A stretch of DNA of 64,000 bases from assembly GCF_001677435.1 (NCBI RefSeq), contig NZ_CP016268.1, positions 3,213,001 to 3,277,000 of the forward strand, in the 5' to 3' direction. Below are positions 1 through 11,507 of the stretch, one piece after another (within the stretch, counting starts at the first letter, position 1; each line of letters starts with the position of its first letter). The notes beneath the pieces were generated by a model that did not search any database, was not told the DNA's origin, and was given only the letters and a program-made list of their open reading frames with translations. A program made the position numbers and the translations under genes. Source of the DNA: Woeseia oceani (GTDB taxonomy: Bacteria; Pseudomonadota; Gammaproteobacteria; Steroidobacterales; Woeseiaceae).

Positions 1-52
1 CAGCGCCCGGCCTGCACCAGCCTCTGCACCCGCCAAAAAGTGCTCGAAGGCT

Positions 53-81
53 TTGCAATGTGCCGATTCTGCCGATATTAT
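53..81 (+). promoter_or_regulatory. Probable sigma-70 promoter of rpsU
   Basis: TTGCAA (53-58) and TATTAT (76-81) are separated by exactly 17 bases. The -10 matches the consensus in five of six positions. Transcription would start near base 88, giving an rpsU leader of about 56 bases. The rest of 1-143 holds no convincing gene on either strand. Promoter assignment is by eye only. Confidence 0.5.
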
Positions 82-143
82 GGCTGGTCTGCCCCGGCCC
101 CGTGCCGGGTTTCTTTGTCTCCAAATACAGAATCGATAATCGT

Positions 144-359
144 ATGCCCAGTGTCCGCATCAAGGAAAACGAATATTTCGACGCCGCCCTGCGCCGCTTC
201 AAGCGCGCCTGCGAGAAAGCCGGCGTTCTGACCGAACTGCGTCGCCGCGAGTTTTATGAAAAGCCGACCCAGGAGCGCAAGCGCAAGAAAGCTGCCGCTG
301 TTAAACGCCACCTGAAGCGCATTTCTCGCGAAGCAGCCCGTCGCAAGCGCCTGTACTGA
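144..359 (+). CDS. rpsU: 30S ribosomal protein S21
   Basis: A 71-residue, strongly basic protein starting [10 protein letters not shown], with the S21 core ([16 protein letters not shown]) and an Arg/Lys-rich C-terminus ending RRKRLY. S21 binds the small subunit near the mRNA exit/anti-Shine-Dalgarno region and assists initiation. The length equals the usual gammaproteobacterial S21. The frame stays open further upstream, but the conserved N-terminus fixes the start at 144. There is no obvious Shine-Dalgarno sequence, which is common for rpsU. It heads the classic rpsU-(yqeY)-dnaG-rpoD macromolecular-synthesis operon, and a sigma-70-like promoter lies 62 bases upstream. Confidence 0.97.
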   Translation: MPSVRIKENEYFDAALRRFKRACEKAGVLTELRRREFYEKPTQERKRKKAAAVKRHLKRISREAARRKRLY

Positions 360-426
360 GCAATTCTCCTTACAGCAGAGCTCCGCATGACCGGGAGCCT
401 GCTACCGACGCCGCCGTAGCGCTCTC

Positions 427-873
427 ATGACGCTCAAAGAACGCATTCAGAACGACATGAAACTTGCCATGAAGGCGGGTGACAAGCACCGTCTGAAAGT
501 GGTGCGGATGACTCTGGCGGCGATCAAGCAGATTGAAATAGATCAGCGTACCGAGCTGGACGACCCGGCCGTCAGTGGCGTGCTGACCAAGATGGTCAAA
601 CAGCGCCGGGATTCGGTGTCACAGTTCACCGCGGGCGACCGCCAGGATCTGGCCGATATCGAACTCGCGGAAATCGCGGTACTCGAAGACTATATGCCGG
701 AAGCCCTCAGCGAGGCGGAACTCGACACCCTGATTGACAAAGCCATTGCTGACACCGGCGCAGAGGGCATGCGTGACATGGGCAAGGTCATGACCATCGT
801 GAAGGCAGAAGCTGAAGGCCGTGCCGATATGGGCAAAGTCAGCGGCCGTGTGAAAGCCCGCCTGACCGGCTGA
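427..873 (+). CDS. yqeY: GatB/YqeY domain-containing protein
   Basis: A 148-residue protein of the YqeY family, homologous to the C-terminal tail domain of GatB (amidotransferase subunit that binds tRNA). It starts MTLKERIQNDMKLAMKAGDK and has the family's helical N-terminal half (about residues 1-90) and a smaller C-terminal helical domain with the MGKVM...MGKVSGRVKARL pattern. Full length for the family. Its position between rpsU and dnaG is conserved in many proteobacteria. The free-standing protein's function is not firmly established; a role in tRNA-related amidation or translation is inferred from GatB homology only. Confidence 0.93.
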   Translation: MTLKERIQNDMKLAMKAGDKHRLKVVRMTLAAIKQIEIDQRTELDDPAVSGVLTKMVKQRRDSVSQFTAGDRQDLADIELAEIAVLEDYMPEALSEAELDTLIDKAIADTGAEGMRDMGKVMTIVKAEAEGRADMGKVSGRVKARLTG

Positions 874-879
874 GCCCAG

Positions 880-899
880 CACCCCGTTTTTCGGGGGTG
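880..899 (+). terminator. Weak hairpin after yqeY
   Basis: CACCCCG (880-886) pairs with the arm at 892-899 around a TTTT/T loop, with one bulged G. No T-run follows, so it is more likely an attenuating or mRNA-processing hairpin between yqeY and dnaG than a full terminator. Confidence 0.35.
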
Positions 900-1047
900 G
901 CATGTGCGGCACGATTGGCTATTCTTCCAGGCACGCGCAATCCACAACCGCCGAGCCGCAAGTGCCGCCGTTCAGAGCGCGAATTTTGCTAACAGAAACC
1001 TGCGTCAGCAGGACCCTTCCGCCTGAGAGTATTCGTTTAACAGACTT

Positions 1048-2811
1048 ATGAGCGGCCTCATTCCTCAGCATTTTATCGATGACCTGATTGCTCGGGCCGA
1101 TATCGTTGAAGTACTGGGCCGGCGCATCCCGCTCAAGAAAGCGGGCCGCGAATTCAAGGCTGTCTGCCCGTTCCACGACGAGAAAACACCGTCGTTCACC
1201 GTCAGCCCGCACAAAGGTTTTTACCATTGCTTTGGTTGTGGAGCACACGGCACCGCGCTGGGCTTTCTGATGGAATTCGAGCATCTGAGTTTTGTCGACG
1301 CGGTTGAAGCACTGGCCTCGTCAATGGGCGTTGAAGTACCGCGCGAAGATGGCCAGCGGCCGGCACGACGCTACGACGAACTCTACGAACTGCTCGCACG
1401 GGTTGAACGCCACTACCAGAGCGAATTGCGTGACCACCAACCCGCTGTCGACTACCTGAAACGCCGTGATATCGACGGCGCCACGGCCAAACGCTACGGC
1501 ATAGGCTATGCGGCCGCTGGCTGGAGCCAGCTGCTGGACAAGTTCGGCGACTCTCCGGAAGCGATCGAACGCTTGCTGGCAACCGGCCTCATCATTCGCA
1601 AAGACAACGGCCAGCACTATGACCGGTTTCGCGAGCGCATCATGTACCCGATCCGGGATTCCCGCGGTCGTTGCATCGGCTTTGGCGGCCGGGTCATGGG
1701 CGACGAAGAACCCAAGTACCTCAACTCGCCGGAAACAGCCCTGTTCCACAAGGGACGTGAACTGTACGGTCTGTACGAGGCACGCCAGGCCATACGCCAT
1801 ATCGAACGGCTGGTCGTCGTCGAGGGTTACATGGACGTCATTGGCCTTGCCCGCCATGGCATCGACTTTGCGGTAGCCACATTGGGTACAGCGACCACAG
1901 AGGACCACCTGAACCGTCTGTTCAGACTGTCTGACGACGTCTTTTTCAGTTTTGATGGCGACCGCGCAGGCCGCGCTGCCGCCTGGCGAGCGCTGGAAAC
2001 CGCCCTGCCCCACATGCGGGAAGGCCGGCAAATTCGCTTCGTGTTTCTGCCGGAGGGTGAAGACCCGGATTCGTTCGTGCAGCAACACGGCACAGCCGCG
2101 TTTGAGAAACTGCTCGACGCCGGCACGCAGCTGTCCGACTTCCTGATCAATGAACTGGCATCGCAAGTTGAGCTCACTTCCGTCGACGGCAGAGCACGGC
2201 TCGCGGAACTCGCAAAACCACTGCTCAGCCGTTTGCCTGACGGCTTTTATCGCGAACTGTTGACAGCAACACTGGCCGAAACTGTTGGCTTGTCGCCAGC
2301 GAAGCTGGAGGCATTGCTGACCCGCCCGGCTAAAGGCGCTGCCTCAGAGCATGTCAGGCCTGCGGCGCGCGAACGACGCGGCAAGTCGAGCGGCACTGGC
2401 AAGCCTTCGGTGATCCGTCGCGCCATTACGCTGTTGCTGCACTACCCGCAAGCGGGCCTGGAACTGGACTCGACGGTCCTGGGTGGCATTGACCGCCCCG
2501 GCGCCGAACTGTTGAAAGAACTCATTGAAAGCGCGCAGTCCGACCCCGATATCACGACGGCAGGATTGCTGGAGCGCTGGCGTCACCACAAAGAAGGCCG
2601 CCATCTGGGCAAACTGGCTGCCACCGAACTGCCGCTGGGCGAAGATTTTGACGCGGGGGCCGAGCTGGCAGACTGCCTGCACCAGCTACGCCAGGCCAGC
2701 GCAAAAGCAAGAATCGAAAATCTGATTGAAAAAGAAAGACTTGGCGCGCTTTCGGGCGATCAGAAACAAGAACTCCGGTCCTACCGCCGCGATACGACCA
2801 GCGGCGGATAA
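1048..2811 (+). CDS. dnaG: DNA primase
   Basis: A 587-residue primase that synthesises RNA primers at the replication fork. The N-terminal CHC2 zinc ribbon is visible at about residues 40-65 (CPFHDEKTPSF...CFGCGAHG). The RNA-polymerase core follows, with the TOPRIM signature VVVEGYMDVI near residue 255 and the acidic FSFDGDRAGRAA near 310. A helical C-terminal region (about 430-587) should bind DnaB. Length is normal for the family. The only nearby ribosome-binding sequence is weak, consistent with the low DnaG level typical of this operon. It is followed 66 bases later by rpoD. Confidence 0.98.
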   Translation: MSGLIPQHFIDDLIARADIVEVLGRRIPLKKAGREFKAVCPFHDEKTPSFTVSPHKGFYHCFGCGAHGTALGFLMEFEHLSFVDAVEALASSMGVEVPREDGQRPARRYDELYELLARVERHYQSELRDHQPAVDYLKRRDIDGATAKRYGIGYAAAGWSQLLDKFGDSPEAIERLLATGLIIRKDNGQHYDRFRERIMYPIRDSRGRCIGFGGRVMGDEEPKYLNSPETALFHKGRELYGLYEARQAIRHIERLVVVEGYMDVIGLARHGIDFAVATLGTATTEDHLNRLFRLSDDVFFSFDGDRAGRAAAWRALETALPHMREGRQIRFVFLPEGEDPDSFVQQHGTAAFEKLLDAGTQLSDFLINELASQVELTSVDGRARLAELAKPLLSRLPDGFYRELLTATLAETVGLSPAKLEALLTRPAKGAASEHVRPAARERRGKSSGTGKPSVIRRAITLLLHYPQAGLELDSTVLGGIDRPGAELLKELIESAQSDPDITTAGLLERWRHHKEGRHLGKLAATELPLGEDFDAGAELADCLHQLRQASAKARIENLIEKERLGALSGDQKQELRSYRRDTTSGG

Positions 2812-2877
2812 ATCTGGCCTAGAGCCGGTCTAAAGACTATACTTGGTCGTTTGCATTTTTCTAGAGGTCATCCCGTT

Positions 2878-4710
<1,833 letters not shown>

Positions 4711-4723
4711 GTAAAATCGCATC

Positions 4724-4755
4724 AGCAGCGGTCAGTAAAATGACCGCTGCTTTCT
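4724..4755 (+). terminator. Rho-independent terminator of rpoD
   Basis: AGCAGCGGTCA (4724-4734) and TGACCGCTGCT (4741-4751) form a perfect 11-base-pair stem around the loop GTAAAA, followed by a T-rich tail. It ends the rpsU-yqeY-dnaG-rpoD transcript just before the tRNA gene. Confidence 0.85.
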
Positions 4756-4790
4756 ATTGCATTTCTGCATTAGAATACCCGCCTTCGCGT

Positions 4791-4867
<77 letters not shown>

Positions 4868-4950
4868 TTTATTCTCAGCGCGCACACCTGGCCGGAACCC
4901 ATTTGCTGTCAGAGCCCGCGGGCTGATTGCGCGTTTGCACCCTTGGCTGC

Positions 4951-7900
4951 TCAGCTATCAGTAACCGCGCCCAACGTTCGAATAACCTCCAAGGTCTCAT
5001 CGGGCGGCAGGGGACGACCGAGGTGGTAACCCTGCAGCTCATCGCAGTCCAGATCCCGCAAGAGCACGACCTGCTCCTCAGTCTCAACGCCTTCGGCGAT
5101 AACCTGCAGCTTCATCGCTTTAGCCAGCGAAATGATTGACTTCACTATTGCGAGCCCTTCGGAATCTGGTCGAAGATCAGAAACGAAGCTTCGGTCTATC
5201 TTGAGTGCATCGATCGGCAGCTTCGCAATGTAGGAAAGTGACGAATAGCCGGTACCAAAATCATCCACGTAAACCTTCGTGCCGACACTGTGCAGGGTCC
5301 GCAACTTGGGGATGATGCTGTCAACGTCATCCATGATGACACTCTCGGTGATCTCTACGTCGATTGCGCTGCCCGCTTCGTTGGCGACGACCTGCGCTTC
5401 AATCAAGGTGCCCACCAGATCGGGTTGATTCAGTTGAATCGGGGAGACGTTGACCGCCACGCGAGGCGCACATACGCCCTGCTCTTGCCAGCGCAAACAA
5501 TCGCTCGCAACCTGCCGCAGCGCCCAGTTGCCGGCTTGCACGATCAAGCCCGTGTGCTCCATCACCGGTATGAATACATCGGGCGGCACCATCTTGCCCG
5601 TTTCGCTATCCGTCCAGCGCATCAGGGCTTCCAGGCCCTGCAATGCGCCACTGTGCGCACAGACCTTCGGCTGGTACCAAAGCGAAAATTCGTTGTTCTC
5701 GAGGGCGCTCCTGACGCGGTTCTCCAGACGCAAAGACTCCGCAACCCGTTCGTTCATTTCCTTGCTGTAAAGGAGCAAGCGGATATTGCGGTGCCTCGCG
5801 TTTCGCAGTGCAACCTCGGCATTGCCGAGCAAGGCTTCCGGTGAACTGCCGTCTTCCGGAAACACGGCGACACCGGTTGTCGCAGTCACTCGTACGTCAT
5901 CATCACCCAGTCTGAAAGCCTCATCAAAGACCGAATGATTCAATTCTTCGAGCTGATGCCCTGTATCCGCCGCATCAAAATTACCGGTCACAGCAATCGC
6001 GAATGTATTCGATCCGATTCGGGCAACCGTATCGTGATCATCTACAGCGGCATGAATGCGCTCCGCGACGGTGGCAATAACCGCATCGCCTTCATACCTG
6101 CCGTAGGTCTCGTTGATTGAACGAAAGCGGTCGATATCGATCACGCTCAAGATAGTGCGCTTGCCTTGCTCGGACGCCTCTTGCAATTGCCTGGACAGTT
6201 TGTGGAAGAACAGTGTTCGGTTCGGCAGTCCGGTCAGGGCATCGTACGAGGCCAGAAAATCAACGCGTTCTTCTTTGGCGATGAACTCCAGTCCGAACGA
6301 CACGTCTTGCGCCAGTTCGCGCAGCAGATTCAACTCTTCGTCGTCGAAAAAGTCGCGTTCAGTTGCGTACAGAACTATGACACCGAACGTCTCCCCCTCC
6401 ACGACCAGCGGCAATGAAATAACTGAGCGTGCGCCGTAGCCAACAGCACACTTGCGCAGCGGACTGATGGAGGCAGTTCGCTCAATATCGTTATCGAAGA
6501 CAGGTTGTTGCTGCGAAATCGCGAATTCGCTGGGCCCTTCGCGCAACAACTGAACCTCCTGCCCCATCAAATCGCCACTCTCAGGACCAATGCCATACTG
6601 GGCGATCATTCTCAGCACACTGGAAGCGGGTTCGATTACGCCTACCCAACCAACGCAGAACTGGCCGTCGTCTACAGCAATCCGGCAAGTCTCCTGCAAC
6701 AACTCGGTGCGGTTGCGCAAGCGAACAATGGCGGAATTGATGTTACCCATGACGGCCTGAATTCGGTTCAAGCGGGCAATCTTCTGTTCCTGCAAATGGC
6801 GGATAGTGATGTCCTGGAAAAGAATCTGTTGCGCTCCTGATTCCAGAATGTTGACGCTGACTTCCGCCGGGAAAGTCGTTCCATCATTTCGTCGCAACCG
6901 GCGTTCGAAACGAATATCGTCACCCGGTTGGAGTTCGTCAATATTTTCAATCGTTGCACTGTCGTCGTACGGCGCAAGTATTACTGCGCGGTCAAGACCC
7001 AACAGCTCTTCCTCGTGGTAGCCAAGCAGGTCGCAGCAACGGCTGTTGACCAGTTCTACTTTGCCTTCTCGGTTACTGATCACGATGCCAGTCGCCGCCT
7101 GCTCGATAAGCTGGCGAAACTTCAACTCGCTTGCGCGTATGGTGCTTTCGGCTTGCTTGCGTTCGGTAAGGTCTCGTGTGATGCCGAGAATCTCGCGCAC
7201 GTCGCCATCCTGATCCATAAGCGGCACACAGGTAATGCGCAGCGAGCGGGCACCGAATTTTGGTATATCCACATCAACTTCAACCGCACATATTTGCTTG
7301 GTAAGAAACGCCTTGCGCAAACTCGGCATATAGGCTTCGTACACCTCCGGCGGAAACACTTCTTCGTCTCGCTTGCCAACGAAGAAATCCGGTGAATGAC
7401 CGGTAACCCCCCGGGTTGCATTATTGATGTACTGAATCCGCAGATCCGTGTCGTATATAACAACAACGTCAGGAATGTTTGCGAGGGCACGGCGAAACCG
7501 TTGCTCGCTCGCATGCAATGCCTGTTGTGAATGTTTGCGTTGGGTAATGTCCCTGCAGACGAAAAACAAAAACTGCTGTGCATCGAACCGGGCTGTGGTG
7601 CAACTCACTTCCGCGTCGATGATGCTGCCGTCACGCTTCCGCAACTGGGCTTCGAAGGTGTCGCCATCTTTGGCGAGAGTGACCCAGTCTGCAACCACCA
7701 GCTCACGTGTTTGACTGTCGACAATCCAGTCCCAGGGATGCAACTGCGTGACCGCGGCAGCCGGGTATCCGATCATTTCAGCAAAACTGCTGTTCGCTTC
7801 CACAACGTTCTGGTGCGAGTCGAGCACGAGGATACCGTCTTTGGCCTTTTCGAAAAGTATCCGGCGGCGTATGGCTTCGTGCTCCATTACCTCATCGGCC

Positions 7901-8859
7901 CGCCTGCGCAGGATATCCTCGCGATTGATGGATGCGGCGGTCAGCCAGATCATCGAAATAAACGCGAGTACGCTGGCCGTGGCAAACAGGGCGAGCCCGA
8001 ATTCCAGTTCGTAAAGTCCCGCGCGTTCGCCCTGCAGACGGGCCCAGCCGATCAGTACCGGTGCGAGTATGCCGAAGGGCAGCAGAGTACGGGCCAGCCG
8101 GCTACCGCGACCATCGGCCGCCAGTACGCCCAACGGCCCCTGATCGGGATGGACACCGAGGATCCCGATGGATGCCACGGCAAGCAACAGCGAGGTATGA
8201 ATCGACAGGCCGGCAAAAAACGGCACGGCATACAGTGATTCGGCATCGTAGACATGACCGATCAGACCAATCAGACCCAGTGCGCCGACAATGACCCCCA
8301 ACAGCAACGAAGGCCGCAGACCCGCACGGGTGCGCCAGCTGATCAGCAAAGCCGCGATCGAAGTCAGCAGCAGCCCGGTGGACGTTGCGGCGGACATTTG
8401 TGCGACGTAGGGACTATCGGTACTTTTTTCGTAGGTGAAGAACCACTGGTTGGTGTCCATGCCGAGCTCGAAAAAATAATCGAGCAAACTCAATACGGTC
8501 AGCAAGCCGGCGCCGGCCGCAGCGGCGCGACCGATCCTGCGCGGCATTGGCGCGTCCTTGATGCCCCCTGGGAGAACAAAGGTGATACCGAGCAGCAGGA
8601 AGCAGAACGCGGTATTGAAGCTCATGGTGGCCCACTGGGGCAGCCATTGCGTAATCGGCCGAATCCCGCTTAGCCAACCAAACACGACCACCGCGCCAAC
8701 GATCATCATGATCTGGCCCGCGTTGCGCGAGATACGCGCACGAATTTCACGCGGCCGCGGCTGATACGGCAGGCTAATCGAACTTGCCGACAATCGGGCG
8801 ATCTCGGCGGCGACGGCCTTCGGGCTCACGGACGGGTTCCAGTGCAGAACAGCGGCCAC
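4951..8859 (-). CDS. Membrane PAS/GAF sensor with degenerate GGDEF and intact EAL domain
   Basis: A 1302-residue predicted cyclic-di-GMP phosphodiesterase. Order: about 310 residues with multiple transmembrane segments; three PAS domains (about 330-455, 460-585, 590-705); a GAF domain (720-875); GGDEF (880-1040); EAL (1050-1295). The GGDEF signature is replaced by IGSNTF near residue 946, so cyclase activity should be lost. The EAL domain keeps GLEALMRW, VNVSP, EITES, VDDFGTGYSS, LKIDRSF, AEGVE and QGYHLGRP, the residues expected for catalysis. It should hydrolyse c-di-GMP in response to a membrane or cytoplasmic signal. It is alone, with no co-transcribed partner, and points towards the tRNA. 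Confidence 0.92.
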   Translation of the reverse strand: MAAVLHWNPSVSPKAVAAEIARLSASSISLPYQPRPREIRARISRNAGQIMMIVGAVVVFGWLSGIRPITQWLPQWATMSFNTAFCFLLLGITFVLPGGIKDAPMPRRIGRAAAAGAGLLTVLSLLDYFFELGMDTNQWFFTYEKSTDSPYVAQMSAATSTGLLLTSIAALLISWRTRAGLRPSLLLGVIVGALGLIGLIGHVYDAESLYAVPFFAGLSIHTSLLLAVASIGILGVHPDQGPLGVLAADGRGSRLARTLLPFGILAPVLIGWARLQGERAGLYELEFGLALFATASVLAFISMIWLTAASINREDILRRRADEVMEHEAIRRRILFEKAKDGILVLDSHQNVVEANSSFAEMIGYPAAAVTQLHPWDWIVDSQTRELVVADWVTLAKDGDTFEAQLRKRDGSIIDAEVSCTTARFDAQQFLFFVCRDITQRKHSQQALHASEQRFRRALANIPDVVVIYDTDLRIQYINNATRGVTGHSPDFFVGKRDEEVFPPEVYEAYMPSLRKAFLTKQICAVEVDVDIPKFGARSLRITCVPLMDQDGDVREILGITRDLTERKQAESTIRASELKFRQLIEQAATGIVISNREGKVELVNSRCCDLLGYHEEELLGLDRAVILAPYDDSATIENIDELQPGDDIRFERRLRRNDGTTFPAEVSVNILESGAQQILFQDITIRHLQEQKIARLNRIQAVMGNINSAIVRLRNRTELLQETCRIAVDDGQFCVGWVGVIEPASSVLRMIAQYGIGPESGDLMGQEVQLLREGPSEFAISQQQPVFDNDIERTASISPLRKCAVGYGARSVISLPLVVEGETFGVIVLYATERDFFDDEELNLLRELAQDVSFGLEFIAKEERVDFLASYDALTGLPNRTLFFHKLSRQLQEASEQGKRTILSVIDIDRFRSINETYGRYEGDAVIATVAERIHAAVDDHDTVARIGSNTFAIAVTGNFDAADTGHQLEELNHSVFDEAFRLGDDDVRVTATTGVAVFPEDGSSPEALLGNAEVALRNARHRNIRLLLYSKEMNERVAESLRLENRVRSALENNEFSLWYQPKVCAHSGALQGLEALMRWTDSETGKMVPPDVFIPVMEHTGLIVQAGNWALRQVASDCLRWQEQGVCAPRVAVNVSPIQLNQPDLVGTLIEAQVVANEAGSAIDVEITESVIMDDVDSIIPKLRTLHSVGTKVYVDDFGTGYSSLSYIAKLPIDALKIDRSFVSDLRPDSEGLAIVKSIISLAKAMKLQVIAEGVETEEQVVLLRDLDCDELQGYHLGRPLPPDETLEVIRTLGAVTDS

Positions 8860-9237
8860 AGTAAGGCATACCGCCCGGTTGGTAATGACGCCCGGCGCGT
8901 CACCAATCCATACCGGTAGTCGTGCAAGCTGGCGTTAACAGTATCCATTATTCCCATATACAGTTTTCGGTCGGTGAGTCTACCAAATCTGGAGATATGT
9001 AAAGTGGAATCCCGTCACATTGGTCCATCGCGACTGACGGCACAACGGATCCACCCGCCCATACAGGCTGTTGATAGCCGCCCGGCGCTGTGCACAACCA
9101 AGCCAGTGCCTGGAAACTACGGCGTGCTCATAACGGCAGGTAGCGGCACAAGGCTCCCGATCTACAGATTGTATCGGCGCTGCCACCGAATTCTTGATGC
9201 AATGCTGATGAACCGGGCTTGCAGCCCGGCCAGGGTT
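8860..9237. other. Intergenic region between the EAL gene and the tldD-like gene
   Basis: No convincing gene on either strand. A short perfect hairpin (CCGGGCT 9213-9219 with AGCCCGG 9223-9229, loop TGC) lies just beyond the stop codon of the tldD-like gene and may end its transcript. It lacks a T-run on that strand. The remainder presumably carries the promoter of the EAL gene; I could not single one out. Confidence 0.5.
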
Positions 9238-10782
9238 TCAGACCTCTGGCTGAACCGACATCTTCGGCACCAGCACGGTTGGCATGCCCAGCGACACCGG
9301 CAGGCGTTGCCCGCGCTTGCCACAAGTCCAACCACCGGCCGCCAGCCGACTGTCGTCAGCGACCATCGAAATGTCCTGCAGCAGATCGGGGCCGTTGCCA
9401 GCAATTTGCAGGTCCCTGAGCGGCATGGTGATTTTGCCGTCCTCCACCAGCCATGCGTTCTTGACGTTGAACCGGAAATCGCCGCCACCAGGCTGAACCT
9501 GGCCGCCAGTAAAAGTTTCCGCGATGATGCCGCGCTCGACGGATGCAATAATCTCTTCACGCGTGTGCGGACCGTTCTCCATGAACGTGCAGCTCATACG
9601 CGGCATAGGCTGGTGCATGAATGATTCGCGACGCGCCGATGCCGTGGAGGCTACGGAGAATTGGCGCGCTGTGATGGAGTCGTGCAGAAGAGAGCTCAGC
9701 CGCCCGTTCTCCACGAGTGGCGTGCGTCCGCAAACAGTCCCTTCGTCGTCGACGCTCAATGCACCGCGCGCGAACGGGATCGTCGCTTCATCGACAATAT
9801 TGACGATGTCCGCGGCCACTTTTTCCCCGCGCTGGCCGGCATAGCGGCTCTCGCCGCTTTGCACGTAGTCCGCTTCAAAGCTGTGGCCAATCGCTTCGTG
9901 CAACACAATCCCGCTGCTGCCTGCAGCAAGGATGACTGGCAATTCGCCAGTTGGTGCCTGACGTGCGTCAAACTGGACAAGTGTACGTTCACTTGCCTGT
10001 CCGCCCAGATCCGCGAGGCGTTCATCGTTGTACCAGTCAAGGCCCGCACGAGCTGACAAGCTGGCGAAGCCGGAAACAACCTGCCCGCCCCGCTCCGCAA
10101 CCGCCTGCGCACTAAGTCGCGACAATGGCCGCCGGTCCGCTAACAAACGCCCATCGAGCGTTGCTATCAACACCCGCTCCTCAGAATCGCTCCAGCGCAG
10201 TTGCACGTCGTTGATGGCCGGATCGGAGGCGCGGACAGCGTTGTCTATTTTCTGCAGACGTTGCCGCAGTCTTGCTGCGTTGGCCAGCTCCGTATCCAGA
10301 TGCTGGTCATACATTGCTGCCGGCTCGACCCATTGATAGCGTTCGATCGGCATCGCTGCTGCGGGGCTCTCGCTGCCAAGCATAGATACCGCCGCCTTCG
10401 CAGCCGCAAGCATGCCGGGGAGCGTCAGTTCTTCGGTATAGGCGAAGCCACTTTCCGCACCGATGACCACCCGCAAACCGACTCCGGCCATGACCGTGAT
10501 TTGCTGAGTAGCCGCACGGCCATCCGCCAGCTGCTGCACGCTGCTGCGTTTGTGCTGAAAATAGAGCTCCGCGGAGTCGGCTCCTTTGCGGGTCAGTTCG
10601 CGCATGACCTGACTGATCAGCGCTTCATCAATCGAAAAACTGTCCAGGAACGGATTGACCGGTTCCTCGGCGACATCGAAAGCCAACGGCGATACGCCGC
10701 AGGACGCCAGAAAAGGCGTTAGCCCGAGCATCGTTCCGCCTGCGGCGAAGCGACTAACAAACCGGCGTCGTGCTCTATTCAT
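9238..10782 (-). CDS. Exported TldD/PmbA-family metalloprotease
   Basis: A 514-residue TldD-type protein. The catalytic zinc motif HEAIGH is near residues 293-298 (LHEAIGHSFEAD), and the family's Gly-rich C-terminal beta region follows. The N-terminus is unusual: MNRARRRFVSRF resembles a twin-arginine signal, and LASC near residue 28 looks like a lipobox, so the protein is probably exported and perhaps lipidated. Cytosolic TldD works with TldE on peptides such as microcin B17 and CcdA; no TldE partner is encoded nearby. Start ATG is supported by GGAGA just upstream. It ends a minus-strand run that includes a LysE exporter. Substrate unknown. Confidence 0.88.
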   Translation of the reverse strand: MNRARRRFVSRFAAGGTMLGLTPFLASCGVSPLAFDVAEEPVNPFLDSFSIDEALISQVMRELTRKGADSAELYFQHKRSSVQQLADGRAATQQITVMAGVGLRVVIGAESGFAYTEELTLPGMLAAAKAAVSMLGSESPAAAMPIERYQWVEPAAMYDQHLDTELANAARLRQRLQKIDNAVRASDPAINDVQLRWSDSEERVLIATLDGRLLADRRPLSRLSAQAVAERGGQVVSGFASLSARAGLDWYNDERLADLGGQASERTLVQFDARQAPTGELPVILAAGSSGIVLHEAIGHSFEADYVQSGESRYAGQRGEKVAADIVNIVDEATIPFARGALSVDDEGTVCGRTPLVENGRLSSLLHDSITARQFSVASTASARRESFMHQPMPRMSCTFMENGPHTREEIIASVERGIIAETFTGGQVQPGGGDFRFNVKNAWLVEDGKITMPLRDLQIAGNGPDLLQDISMVADDSRLAAGGWTCGKRGQRLPVSLGMPTVLVPKMSVQPEV

Positions 10783-10857
10783 CGGATCTCCGTAAATTAT
10801 TCATGTTTTGACTGTGTGATGGCACAGGCAGCCGCCTGATTGTGACAGCGCCCGTAG

Positions 10858-11466
10858 CTAATTTCCGCTGCGGCTTGCCGCCAACAGACCGCCCGCACCA
10901 AGCAGGAAGGTGCCCGCTATTCGGTCTTGCCAGCGGCCCAGACGAACCAGCAGGGGTCTGGCAACAGATGCCAGCAGCACCCAGCCGCTATCGCCAACAG
11001 CGACGATCAGCAAGTACAACAAAGCCAGTCCCGGCAATTGCCAGCCTGGCTCAGCGCTGGTCGGGAGAAATTGCGGCAGAAACGCCGCATTGAACAACAG
11101 CGTTTTCGGGTTGGAAATCGCCAGTAGCGCGCCACGCAGCATCGCCACCCGTATCGGCAGTGGCCGTAGCGGCTGTTCTGGTCCCATTTCCGCACGCCTG
11201 AGTGCACGGATGCCCATGCCAATCAGGACCGCAACCCCTATCCATTTGACCCAGAACAACGCATCAGCCACCACCGCGATCAACGCCGTATAGCCCGCTA
11301 CGACGATCCCCAGTTGTGCCGCCAGCCCCAAGGTAGTTCCAAGCACGGTCGCAAGGCCGAAACGACGGCCGTATCGCAAGCTGACTGCCACAATGAACGC
11401 GACATTCGGGCCAGGCACAAGGACCAGGAGCAAACTCGCCAATGCCAACGCAAGAATATTATCCAT
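10858..11466 (-). CDS. LysE/RhtB-family amino-acid exporter
   Basis: A 202-residue inner-membrane protein with about six hydrophobic segments and the family hallmark VPGPN near residues 15-20. It belongs to the LysE superfamily (RhtB-like), which exports amino acids such as homoserine, threonine or lysine; the substrate cannot be read from sequence. ATG at 11466 is preferred over a TTG six bases upstream because GGGGG lies about nine bases before it. It sits 75 bases upstream of the tldD-like gene and 41 bases after the rhomboid gene, so joint transcription is likely. Confidence 0.88.
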   Translation of the reverse strand: MDNILALALASLLLVLVPGPNVAFIVAVSLRYGRRFGLATVLGTTLGLAAQLGIVVAGYTALIAVVADALFWVKWIGVAVLIGMGIRALRRAEMGPEQPLRPLPIRVAMLRGALLAISNPKTLLFNAAFLPQFLPTSAEPGWQLPGLALLYLLIVAVGDSGWVLLASVARPLLVRLGRWQDRIAGTFLLGAGGLLAASRSGN

Positions 11467-11507
11467 ACCCAATAGCCCCCAACTTCTGACAAACCTGACA
11501 GAACACG

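Noticed and set aside
1..143. A divergent tsaD start upstream of rpsU
   Set aside because: The reverse strand shows no TsaD N-terminal motif in the available bases.
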